Shown: positions 34,177-43,048 of the stretch, piece by piece
How positions within the stretch are numbered: position 1 is the stretch's first letter
Layout: each line of letters opens with the position of its first letter
Made by a program: the position numbers and the translations under genes
DNA from: Erysipelothrix sp.
Lineage (GTDB): Bacteria; Bacillota_I; Bacilli_A; Erysipelotrichales; Erysipelotrichaceae
NCBI GenBank assembly: GCA_018335655.1
Contig: JAGXRX010000014.1
Coordinates: 1-64,000, forward strand
DNA length: 64,000 nt
Reading direction: 5' to 3'
Notes under the pieces: model-generated
What the model saw: only the letters and a program-made list of their open reading frames with translations
Told to the model about the DNA's origin: nothing
Database searches by the model: none

Positions 34177-35937
34177 TTAAGATATTAATTTCATGAAAGC
34201 TCTAACAACGGCAGGATCAAAATGATGACCAGACTGATCTCTTAAGTATTGAAGAACATTTTCTTTCTCCCATGCTTTACGATAGTTTCTGTCACTTTTT
34301 TATGCATCATAAACATCCACTATCGCAAATATTCTAGCAGATAAAGGAATTGATTCATCCTTTAGTTGATTTGGGTAACCAGTTCCGTCCCATTTTTCAT
34401 GATGGCAGTAAGGAATGTCTACTGCATCACGCAAGTACTCAATTTGTGAAAGCATATTATAAGCATAGATTGGATGTTTTTTGATTTCATCAAATTCTTC
34501 ATCTGTAAGTTTGTCTGGTTTTAATAATACGGAGTCTGGTACACCAATTTTGCCAATATCGTGAAGAATTGCGCCATATTCAAACATCTTCATTTTCTTA
34601 GTTGGATATTTCATTTCTCTAGCAAGTTTTAATGCAAGTTTTGTGACTCTTTGAGAGTGTGCTTCGGTTTCATCATCTTTTAAAGATAGTGCGTGTGCCC
34701 ATCCTTTAATGGTTTCTTTATATGCACTATTAAGGTCAGCATAGGATTTTTCTAACTTATGCTCAAGTTTGGTTAGCTTTGTGATATCCATCATTGTACC
34801 AATGATTCTAGTAGAACAACTATCAACATAATCAATGTTACCAGTATCATAAATCCACTTCTCAGTGTGATTGTTTTTAGTTATAATTCTATAACGCAAA
34901 TGATAAGGTTTATTGTTTTTTATAATATTGTCGTGTGCTCTTAATACTCTTGATCTATCTTTTGGATGGATTAGATCCTCCCAAACACTCATCGGCTTTA
35001 TATCATTGTCACTTATCTCTAATATATCGTTTAATATCTTTGAACTATGACATGTATCTTTAATAAGATCAACTTTATAGACTCCCATTTTCGCATTGAT
35101 TTGAGCAGTTTCAAGAATATGGTTATTCTCTTCCAAATCTTGAATAAGTTTCCTTTCTTGAGTCAAATCAATTCCAGTCGATATGATTTCAATAAGATTT
35201 CCTTGATCATCAAAAACTCCATGTTCGGTCCATTTGACCCAAAATACATTATCATTATCATTTGATTTCTCAAACTTAAATATACTGGTTCTTTGTGGTG
35301 TTTCAACATCCAATGAGTTAAGCATATCAAGAATATCTTGATGTTGGTCTTCAGGGTAGAAGGTTAAATATTTTAAACCTATCAACTCTTCTTCTGATTT
35401 GTTTCTAAATTTACAATATGCTTTATTGACATAAAGTAAAGTAGTGTCTAATTTGGATCTACAAATCAGTTCATTCTGAGTATTTAATATATTATCCAGA
35501 TATACTTCTTGACTTTTCAACTTTAGTTCGGTTTCTTTTTCTTTTGTTACATCCCTAGCTCTAGTGAGATGACCAATAACTTGAGCATTTTCAGTTACTG
35601 GTTTTGTAAACGCATGAACCCAACGAATGTTACTTTCTTTGTCTTTGACTCTAAAGCATAAATCAAACTCCTGATTTTCTAAATAAGCATAATGAGCTTG
35701 CATAACTTTTTCTCTATCTTCATCCAGTATAAAATCTAAAAATGAAAATGGGTGATCATAAAGATATTTATTCGAACCACCAAGTATCTTTTCATATGCA
35801 GAAGAGGCATAAATAACCTTTGTAAAATCCAGATTGTGGTAATAAAAGGCTTCGCTATTGTCAAATTCTATCTCGTGCTTAATCTTATCAATAACTCTAT
35901 CTTTAGTTATCAATAAACTGTTAATTGCATTACTCAT
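34177..35937 (-). pseudogene. PAS-PAS-PAS-HD-GYP protein interrupted by one in-frame stop
   Basis: On the minus strand, GGAGGC precedes the ATG at 35937 (MSNAINSLLITKDRVID). About three PAS domains are followed by an HD-GYP domain with LHDIGKIGVPDSVLLKP and HHEKWDGTGYP. At VDVYDA a TAA stop (34300-34302) replaces the expected Leu. The frame then continues without further error for 40 codons (KSDRNYRKAWEK ... GHHFDPAVVRAFMKLIS) to a TAA at 34177-34179. HD-GYP proteins hydrolyse cyclic-di-GMP. The truncated product lacks only the conserved last helices, so activity is doubtful. Confidence 0.88.
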
Positions 35938-36288
35938 AAAAAGCCTCCATTCCCTATTTGCCGATAATAACACACTTGATTTTTCTAGCAAAAAACGTTC
36001 ACTCTACTTAATATTGTTAATTACATTATACTGATAGTTAACAATAAAAAAAAGTAATAATTTCAAGAACAAATAATACCTTTTCTATGGAAAATATTGA
36101 TTAAAATTAGGAAAGCTTACATTATAAATAGGAAAAATTTTCTTTGAATCCTTGACGACTTTAGTAACTTAAAGTATTTAGTACTCTACTGTTTAGGTTA
36201 TTATAATAGCAAGAAAACCTTCTTATTAGTGTATTATTTAGACTATTAGTGTGACTATTAGATATAAATGAAGTAGAAGAAATAGATT
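35938..36288. other. AT-rich spacer
   Basis: No gene, RNA or terminator is seen between the HD-GYP gene start and copy C. Divergent promoter signals for the HD-GYP gene should lie here; no strong -35/-10 pair stands out. Confidence 0.5.
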
Positions 36289-36346
36289 CTCTTCATTCGC
36301 ACCATTCTGATTCAGAGACCATGGAATCGAACCCATGGTTTTTTGT
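36289..36346 (+). repeat. tRNA-Leu 3'-end/terminator copy C
   Basis: Matches the tRNA-Leu 3' end, spacer and terminator with three substitutions (one in the acceptor, one in the spacer, one in the stem) and a shorter T run. It forms the left boundary of the hydrogenase 2 block. Confidence 0.88.
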
Positions 36347-36531
36347 GTTTGTAGAGATTAACCTTGTAAAGATTAGAATTCTTATGAAATCTTTCTAGAA
36401 TTATTACACTCTTTACTAACATCCTGCCTAATTAATGAATTTCTCATTACAGTACAAATACTTAATGAACATCTTAAAAAATGGGGTATGAATATATCAG
36501 CAACCACTTGATAAAATTTGCTTCATAAAGT

Positions 36532-36549
36532 TTGTTAAAATTCTAACAA
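36532..36549 (+). promoter_or_regulatory. Rex-like operator upstream of hydrogenase operon 2
   Basis: TTGTTAAAATTCTAACAA matches the clostridial Rex consensus TTGTTAANNNNTTAACAA at all but one fixed position, and the flanking T/A extend the palindrome to 20 bp. It ends 5 nt upstream of the -35 box of the operon. Confidence 0.7.
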
Positions 36550-36554
36550 AGTCA

Positions 36555-36582
36555 TTGTTTATTTTAATGATTATGATAAAAT
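36555..36582 (+). promoter_or_regulatory. Promoter of hydrogenase operon 2
   Basis: TTGTTT (36555-36560), 16 nt, TAAAAT (36577-36582). The 5' UTR is long, about 140 nt, and holds an inverted repeat CAAACAA-TTAAG-TTGTTTG (36695-36713). Confidence 0.5.
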
Positions 36583-36729
36583 GAAATCAAATAGAACCGA
36601 TTTACCCATCCATAATCAGCCAATAATTGATTAGAACATGAACAATTCATCCAGAGAAAACATAATTTTTTTAATATTTATGTGATTGAAATTTCAAACA
36701 ATTAAGTTGTTTGTTAATGGAGGTAAAGC

Positions 36730-37227
36730 ATGCTTCAAGAGGAAAGAGTTCAACCAGGTAGTCATCATTCATTTGACCATCAACAAGACATTGACAAGAT
36801 TATTGATTTATGTGGCAGAGATCGTAGTAATTTAATTCAAATCCTTCATCAAATCCAAAACATTCAAGGTTTTTTACCCTTGGAGACATTAAGACAAGTA
36901 GCAATCAAACTCGATATGCCACTGTCTGAAGTTGCAGGGGTAGTCTCTTTTTATTCCTTTTTCTCAACAGAACCACAAGGAAGACATACGATTCGTGTCT
37001 GTTTAGGTACGGCTTGTTATGTTCGAGGCGGGAAAAAGCTTATTGAAAAACTACAGGAGCAACTTGGTATAGAACTTGGACAAACCACCAGTGATCAACG
37101 TTTTACCTTTGAAATCGCACGATGCATTGGGGCATGCGGTTTAGCTCCAGCTGTCATGATTGATAATGAAGTATACAGGCAAGTCAATGTTAATAAGTTA
37201 AAATCTATACTTGCTAAGTATGAGTAA
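36730..37227 (+). CDS. [FeFe]-hydrogenase-associated NuoE/HydC-like subunit (system 2)
   Basis: 165 residues, the same family as the subunit at 17415. [2Fe-2S] ligands are in CLGTAC (CX4C) and CIGAC (CX3C). The helical part has LHQIQNIQGFLPLETLRQVA. GGAGGT precedes the ATG. It passes electrons between the flavin subunit and the rest of the complex. First gene of hydrogenase operon 2, 9 nt before the fused NuoF-GltD gene. Confidence 0.92.
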   Translation: MLQEERVQPGSHHSFDHQQDIDKIIDLCGRDRSNLIQILHQIQNIQGFLPLETLRQVAIKLDMPLSEVAGVVSFYSFFSTEPQGRHTIRVCLGTACYVRGGKKLIEKLQEQLGIELGQTTSDQRFTFEIARCIGACGLAPAVMIDNEVYRQVNVNKLKSILAKYE

Positions 37228-37236
37228 GGGGGATTT

Positions 37237-40200
37237 ATGAACCAAATAATCAAATCGATTCATCAACTGAATCAACTGAAAACTCAATACCTCTTTGATC
37301 TATCCGTATATAGTCATCAGATACTAATTTGCGGTGGTGCAGGATGTGTTTCTTCAAACTGCGATATGATCAACAGTATTGTCAATGATGAACTTAATCG
37401 CCTTAACATCGCGGATAAAGTTAAGGTGTATCAAACCGGGTGTATGGGAACATGTGCAGTAGGTCCGGTCATGCTGATACTACCTGAAAAAACATTCTAC
37501 ACCAACTGTACACCTGAAAGCGTCAAGAAAATTATTGAAAGCCACTGTGTGAATAAAAACATACTTATGGAATATACGTACTATGATTATTCACTAAAAA
37601 GACATGTACCGTGTATTGATGATATCGAATTCTTTAAAGCACAAGTTAAGATTGCGTTGCGAAACTGCGGGATGATTGAAAATGATTCGATTCAAGCTTA
37701 TATCGCAAAAGATGGCTATTTCGCTATCGCAAGAATCCTCAAAGATTTTAGTCCTGAAAAAGTAATTGAAGAAGTAACAAATTCAGGATTAAGAGGTCGG
37801 GGAGGAGCAGGCTTTCTTACAGGGGTAAAATGGAAAGCTGGGTTTCAAGCCAAAAGCAATCAGAAATATATGATTTGCAATGCAGATGAAGGAGACCCAG
37901 GAGCATTTATGGATCGTTCAATCATTGAAGGCGATCCACATTCCGTCATAGAAGGCATGATGATTGGAGGATATGCGATCGGTGCTTCTAAAGGGTATAT
38001 CTATATTCGTGCAGAGTATCCTTTAGCTATCAAACGCTTGAGTTATGCGCTTAAAGAAGCCAAAGAAGTTGGCTTGTTAAATCGAAAGATCTTTGAAAGT
38101 GACTTTAGTTTTGATATTGAGATACGTATTGGTGCAGGAGCATTTGTATGCGGTGAAGAAACCGCGCTAATTGCATCAATTGAAGGACAACGTGGTGAAC
38201 CAAGACAAAAACCACCTTATCCTTTCCAAAAAGGTTTATTTGGTATGCCAACCATCATCAACAATGTAGAAACCTTGGCAAGTATTGCGCCAATTATTCT
38301 TAAAGGAGCTCAGTGGTACAGTCAGTTCGGTAGTGAATCAAGCAAAGGTACAAAGGTATTTGCCTTAGCTGGGGATATCGTAAATACTGGAATTGTTGAA
38401 GTTCCAATTGGGACTCCAATAGGTGACATATTGTTTAATATCGGAGGTGGGATTAGCGGAAAGAAACGATTCAAAGCGGCTCAAATCGGTGGTCCATCAG
38501 GTGGGTGTATTACACTGGAAAATCTTAACACAGCAACCGACTACGACTCATTGGCAAAACTAGGAGCTATCATGGGATCTGGTGGTTTGATTGCTATGGA
38601 TGAAGACACATGTATGGTTGATACAGCACGATTCTTTATGGATTTTATCCAGGATGAGTCTTGTGGGAAATGTTTGCCATGTCGTCTTGGAACTAAACAG
38701 ATGCTGGAAATTCTAGAAAGAATCACACAAGGCAAAGGTGTCGAAGGTGATATTGAACTTTTAGTCGAGCTTGGTGAGACAATTCAACAAACTGCGATTT
38801 GTGGATTAGGTCAATCAGCTCCAAATCCAGTATTAAGTACAATAAGATACTTCAAAGAAGAATATCAGCAACATATCACAGATAAATATTGTAAAGCAGG
38901 GGTTTGCTCAGATCTGTTTATTTCACCATGTGAGAACACATGTCCTGCAAACATAAACGTACCAGGGTATATTCGATTGATTGCGGCTGGAAGATTTGAT
39001 GATGCATATCAATTAATCCGTCAGGAAAATCCTTTCCCAGCAGTTTGCGGTCGTATTTGTACTCGCCCTTGCGAATCTAAGTGTCGTCGATCCATGACTG
39101 ATGAAGCCATCGCGATATGTGATTTGAAACGCTTTGCAGCCGACTATGCTTATAGAAACGAAAAAGAAGTCATCATGGATTCAGTTATGGCTAAAAACGG
39201 CAAAAAAATAGCTGTCATTGGAGCAGGAGCTTCTGGATTAACATGCGCGTACTACTTAGTCAGAAGTGGCTATGAAGTTGACGTTTTTGAGCAAGAAAGT
39301 ATCGCAGGAGGCGTTTTAGCCTTTGGAATTCCAGAATACCGCTTGCCTAAAAAGGTATTAGCTCATGAGATATCACTCATTGAAAATGCAGGTGTGCGTA
39401 TCCACTTAAATTCTCAGATTGGCAAAGATATTGATTTCGATCAGTTAAAGAAAAACTATGATTCAATTTATATTGCAACTGGTACTCAATTTCCTGAAAA
39501 AATCAACATTGAAGGAGAAGACTTACCAGGTGTCATCCATGGTATTCATTTTCTAAAAGAAGCCAACATGAATCTGAAATACCAGACGGGGGATAAAGTC
39601 GTAGTCATCGGTGGTGGTAATACAGCAATCGACTCCGCTCGTACGGCGTTGCGCTGTGGAGCAAAAGAAGTGACCATATTATATCGAAGAACCATTGATG
39701 CGATGCCTGCTTATGAAGCAGAAATCCATGAAGCACTTTTAGAAGGTGTTAAAATTATCGAACTTGCATCGCCTAAACGATTCGTCGCTGATGCGAATCA
39801 AAGAATCAGTCATATAGAGTGTGCTAATATGCGATTGGCAGAATTCGACGCTTCAGGAAGACGTAAATCTAAACCGATTGAGAACTCTACGTTTTACCTT
39901 GATGCGGACCTTGTCATTGTCGCTGTCAGTCAGTATTCCGATTTACCGTTTATTAAAAAAGACGAAATCGGCGTTACTCGTTGGGGAACATTTGTCATCC
40001 ATGATAAAACATTGATGACGACCATGGATGGTGTTTTTGCTGGAGGAGATGTTGCGCGTGGACCGGATACGGTCATTCAAGCCATTGCTGATGGCAAGCG
40101 GGCTGCAGAGTCCATAGACAGACACCTTGGTGGAAAAGGACTGTTAAACAAAGGATTATCTATAGAAATACCAGATGTTGCAGACGAAGACGAAATCGTT

Positions 40201-40335
40201 GCGTTGAATCGTTTCCCTCTGGATGTGCTCGATATTGATAAGCGAACAGACAGCTTTGATGAAGTAGTACTGGGGTATCACAAACTTAATGCGATGGCAG
40301 AAGCTATGCGATGCCTTCATTGTGATCGGAGGTAA
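37237..40335 (+). CDS. Fusion of NuoF/HydB and GltD/NfnB-like NADPH oxidoreductase
   Basis: 1032 residues joining two enzymes. Residues 1-540 are NuoF/HydB-like: thioredoxin-type [2Fe-2S] (Cys32, Cys37, Cys69, Cys73), FMN/NADH domain with GLRGRGGAGF (184-193) and NADEGDPG (215-222), and a [4Fe-4S] site (Cys476, Cys479, Cys482, Cys522). The usual C-terminal ferredoxin pair is absent. Instead residues 545-1032 form a GltD/NfnB-like module: CENTCPANINVPG and CGRICTRPCESKC clusters, an FAD motif VIGAGASGL near 660, and an NADPH motif VVIGGGNTAID near 790. This suggests linking H2, NADH and NADPH pools in one complex. Confidence 0.92.
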   Translation: MNQIIKSIHQLNQLKTQYLFDLSVYSHQILICGGAGCVSSNCDMINSIVNDELNRLNIADKVKVYQTGCMGTCAVGPVMLILPEKTFYTNCTPESVKKIIESHCVNKNILMEYTYYDYSLKRHVPCIDDIEFFKAQVKIALRNCGMIENDSIQAYIAKDGYFAIARILKDFSPEKVIEEVTNSGLRGRGGAGFLTGVKWKAGFQAKSNQKYMICNADEGDPGAFMDRSIIEGDPHSVIEGMMIGGYAIGASKGYIYIRAEYPLAIKRLSYALKEAKEVGLLNRKIFESDFSFDIEIRIGAGAFVCGEETALIASIEGQRGEPRQKPPYPFQKGLFGMPTIINNVETLASIAPIILKGAQWYSQFGSESSKGTKVFALAGDIVNTGIVEVPIGTPIGDILFNIGGGISGKKRFKAAQIGGPSGGCITLENLNTATDYDSLAKLGAIMGSGGLIAMDEDTCMVDTARFFMDFIQDESCGKCLPCRLGTKQMLEILERITQGKGVEGDIELLVELGETIQQTAICGLGQSAPNPVLSTIRYFKEEYQQHITDKYCKAGVCSDLFISPCENTCPANINVPGYIRLIAAGRFDDAYQLIRQENPFPAVCGRICTRPCESKCRRSMTDEAIAICDLKRFAADYAYRNEKEVIMDSVMAKNGKKIAVIGAGASGLTCAYYLVRSGYEVDVFEQESIAGGVLAFGIPEYRLPKKVLAHEISLIENAGVRIHLNSQIGKDIDFDQLKKNYDSIYIATGTQFPEKINIEGEDLPGVIHGIHFLKEANMNLKYQTGDKVVVIGGGNTAIDSARTALRCGAKEVTILYRRTIDAMPAYEAEIHEALLEGVKIIELASPKRFVADANQRISHIECANMRLAEFDASGRRKSKPIENSTFYLDADLVIVAVSQYSDLPFIKKDEIGVTRWGTFVIHDKTLMTTMDGVFAGGDVARGPDTVIQAIADGKRAAESIDRHLGGKGLLNKGLSIEIPDVADEDEIVALNRFPLDVLDIDKRTDSFDEVVLGYHKLNAMAEAMRCLHCDRR

Positions 40336-40340
40336 TTGCC

Positions 40341-42152
40341 ATGATCAACCTTACCATCAATAATAAACGGATAAATGTAGAGGATAATACGACCATTATT
40401 GAGGCTGCAAGACTTAATGGCATCAATATTCCTAGTTTATGTAAACTTAATGATGTGTGTAATTTTGGTACATGTAGAATGTGCGTGGTTGAAGTTGAAA
40501 AAGCAAAAACTCTTCAAGCAGCCTGCGTTACCATGGCTCAAGAAGGAATGATTGTCAAAACCAATACAGCAAAAGTTCAAAGAATGCGCAAAGTGTTGTA
40601 TGAACTGTTGTTGTCAGATCATAAGCAACAATGTTTGAGTTGCTCAAGAAATCTGACGTGTGAATTACAAGCACTTGGCAAGACCCTTGGAATCACTGAA
40701 AGCCGCTTTAATAACAACCAGTCCCACCGAAAGAGTGAGACAACATACTCAATTACACGTGATATGGACAAATGTATCCTGTGTCGCAGATGTATTAGCG
40801 TGTGTAATGAAATACAAGGTGTTGGGATTTTGAATGCTCAAAACCGAGGTTTTGATACAGTGGTATCCGTCGCACAGCAAATGAACATGGCTGATACGGA
40901 TTGTATATACTGTGGACAATGTACGCTAGTTTGCCCGGTCGGTGCTTTGATGGAAACTGATGCTATCTCTATTGTTAAGCAAGCATTAAGTGATCCTGAC
41001 ATTCATACCGTCGTTCAAGTCGCACCTGCTGTTAGAGTTGCAATCGGGGAAGAATTTGGTTATCCCGCTGGAACTGCGGTTACAGGAAAACTATTCAGTG
41101 CTTTGCGAGATATCGGATTCGATGATGTATTCGACACGAATTTCGCTGCTGACCTCACTATCATCGAAGAAGGAACAGAGTTTTTAGGTCGACTAAAGAA
41201 TGTGATGATCAATAATCAGAATTTACTACCAATGATCACTTCCTGTTCACCTGGCTGGATAAAATTCTGTGAACATAACTTCCCGCAGCATCTTCATTTG
41301 CTTTCGACCTGTAAGTCACCTCACATGATGTTGGGTGCTTTAGTAAAGTCATACTATGCTAAAAAAATAAATGTTGATCCAAAGAAAATGTTTGTTGTCT
41401 CAATTATGCCTTGTACAGCGAAGAAATTTGAAATCTCTCGTGATGAGTTGGTATCAGATGACATGGCAAATGTAGACGCTGTACTTACTACCCGTGAGTT
41501 GGCGGCAATGATTAAAGAATCAGGCATAGAGTTTACGATGTTACCAGAGGGTGATGTGGATAATCCACTAGGATTTAGCAGTGGAGCAGCCGATATTTTC
41601 GGTGTGACCGGTGGGGTTATGGAAGCAGCCTTGAGAACAGCTTACGAACTGATTACAGCTCGTGAATTTCCATTTGAACAACTTCGCTTGAAATCCATTG
41701 AAGGTTTCGCTCCAATCAAAGAAGCTGAAATCACGATTAACAATCCAGTGCCTGCATTTAGTTATCTAGAAGGTCAGACATTAAGAATTGCTGTTGCGAG
41801 TGGAGCAAAAAATGCAGAGATATTAATGAAACAAGTTGCTGAGGGGACATCTCCATATCACTTTATTGAGATTATGGGTTGTCCGGGAGGATGTATCAAT
41901 GGTGGAGGGCAACCTCGCTGGAAAGATCCGACAACTCCTCAAAAACGGTTGGAAGGATTATTTGCGGAGGATAGTCGCAAGTCAATACGTAAATCTCATC
42001 AAAATGACTTTGTTAATGAGTTGTATGAAGAATTTCTATCAAATCCAAACAGTCATGTAGCTCATCATTATTTGCACACTCATTATGTCAAACGTGGAAA
42101 GTTTAATGAATATATTCCTCATTCCATCTTTACTGATCATACAGATAAATGA
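40341..42152 (+). CDS. hydA: [FeFe]-hydrogenase catalytic subunit (system 2)
   Basis: 603 residues with the same modules as the first HydA: [2Fe-2S] domain (CKLNDVCNFGTCRMC), HX3CX2CX5C (HKQQCLSCSRNLTC) and two [4Fe-4S] clusters (CILCRRCISVC, CIYCGQCTLVCP). The H-cluster domain has L1 TSCSPGW (Cys302), L2 MPCTAKK and L3 MGCPGGCINGGGQP. L1 has Ser where HydA 1 has a second Cys. It has a C-terminal extension of about 20 residues. The start is 5 nt after the fusion gene, with GGAGGT. Confidence 0.94.
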   Translation: MINLTINNKRINVEDNTTIIEAARLNGINIPSLCKLNDVCNFGTCRMCVVEVEKAKTLQAACVTMAQEGMIVKTNTAKVQRMRKVLYELLLSDHKQQCLSCSRNLTCELQALGKTLGITESRFNNNQSHRKSETTYSITRDMDKCILCRRCISVCNEIQGVGILNAQNRGFDTVVSVAQQMNMADTDCIYCGQCTLVCPVGALMETDAISIVKQALSDPDIHTVVQVAPAVRVAIGEEFGYPAGTAVTGKLFSALRDIGFDDVFDTNFAADLTIIEEGTEFLGRLKNVMINNQNLLPMITSCSPGWIKFCEHNFPQHLHLLSTCKSPHMMLGALVKSYYAKKINVDPKKMFVVSIMPCTAKKFEISRDELVSDDMANVDAVLTTRELAAMIKESGIEFTMLPEGDVDNPLGFSSGAADIFGVTGGVMEAALRTAYELITAREFPFEQLRLKSIEGFAPIKEAEITINNPVPAFSYLEGQTLRIAVASGAKNAEILMKQVAEGTSPYHFIEIMGCPGGCINGGGQPRWKDPTTPQKRLEGLFAEDSRKSIRKSHQNDFVNELYEEFLSNPNSHVAHHYLHTHYVKRGKFNEYIPHSIFTDHTDK

Positions 42153-42251
42153 TATTGTAGCAGTAGGTTTAGGTTACGAATTAGGAATAGGAAAAAGAAA
42201 GAGGAGCAACAAGCAGCTAAAGATGATATTAGTAAACTTGTTAGATAAAAC
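42153..42251 (+). pseudogene. Truncated gene tail between hydA 2 and nfnA
   Basis: A frame ending at TAA 42246-42248 reads RNRKKKEEQQAAKDDISKLVR, a basic-acidic tail like the end of a membrane protein, with stops further upstream. It ends 3 nt before the nfnA ATG, the spacing expected of an upstream operon partner. No start or ribosome site is present. Family not recognised. Confidence 0.4.
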
Positions 42252-43046
42252 ATGAGCTATAAAGTTATAAGCAAACGTCAATTAAATAAACTCACATTTG
42301 CCATGAAAATTGAGGCTAAAGAAATTGTGACAAATGCAAAAGCGGGTCATTTTGTCATGATTAGGGTTCACCAACAAGGTGAGCGAATTCCTTTAACAAT
42401 TGCAGATGCACATGGGGAATGTATTGAGGTGATTTTTAAAGTAGTAGGTGATACAACTTCTAAACTAGGTCAACTTGAAGTTGGTGATAATGTCTATGAG
42501 ATTATCGGACCATTGGGTAATCCCTTTCCTATGCCAACAATTCAATCACTGTGTGTTATTGCCGGTGGGGTTGGCTGTGCAATAGGTTATCCAGTTGCAA
42601 AGCAATTCATGCAAGAAGGTGTTAATGTGACATTTATTGCTGGATTCAAAGATGAGAGCGAAATATTTTATGCGCAAGAGTTTCATCAAGTAAGCAATCA
42701 GTGCATAATCACAGTTGAAAATAAAAGTGACAACTACATACAAGGCACAGTTGTTGATGCCTTAAATAATCTTCTTTTGACTCAAAAAGTTGATGCTCTA
42801 TTTGTTATTGGATCATTACCAATGATGAAAGCAATCACTAAGATTGGTGAGCAACATCAAATCTTAACAGTTGTTAGTTTAAACCCGATTATGGTAGATG
42901 GTATTGGTATGTGTGGTGGCTGTCGTGTAAATGTTGGTGGTCAAGCACATTTTGCATGTGTTGATGGCCCAGAATTTGATGGTCGTTTAGTTGACTTTGA
43001 TACATTGATAGCACGCAATCAAGCGTATGATTGTAGGTGGAAATAA
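42252..43046 (+). CDS. nfnA: Ferredoxin:NADP oxidoreductase subunit alpha (NfnA/SudB-like)
   Basis: 264 residues. FAD-binding RIPLTIADA and the nucleotide-binding CVIAGGVGCAIGYP match the PyrK/NfnA family. The C-terminal [2Fe-2S] ligands are in MCGGC and the later Cys of HFACVDGPEFDG. NfnAB reversibly couples NADH plus reduced ferredoxin to NADPH by electron bifurcation. No Shine-Dalgarno precedes the ATG, consistent with coupling to the lost upstream gene. Overlap or close coupling with nfnB. Confidence 0.9.
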   Translation: MSYKVISKRQLNKLTFAMKIEAKEIVTNAKAGHFVMIRVHQQGERIPLTIADAHGECIEVIFKVVGDTTSKLGQLEVGDNVYEIIGPLGNPFPMPTIQSLCVIAGGVGCAIGYPVAKQFMQEGVNVTFIAGFKDESEIFYAQEFHQVSNQCIITVENKSDNYIQGTVVDALNNLLLTQKVDALFVIGSLPMMKAITKIGEQHQILTVVSLNPIMVDGIGMCGGCRVNVGGQAHFACVDGPEFDGRLVDFDTLIARNQAYDCRWK

Positions 43047-43048
43047 AC

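Noticed and set aside
36695-36713. CAAACAA-TTAAG-TTGTTTG as a terminator
   Set aside because: No T run follows and it lies in the 5' UTR just before a ribosome site; it may be a weak operator or an mRNA structure.
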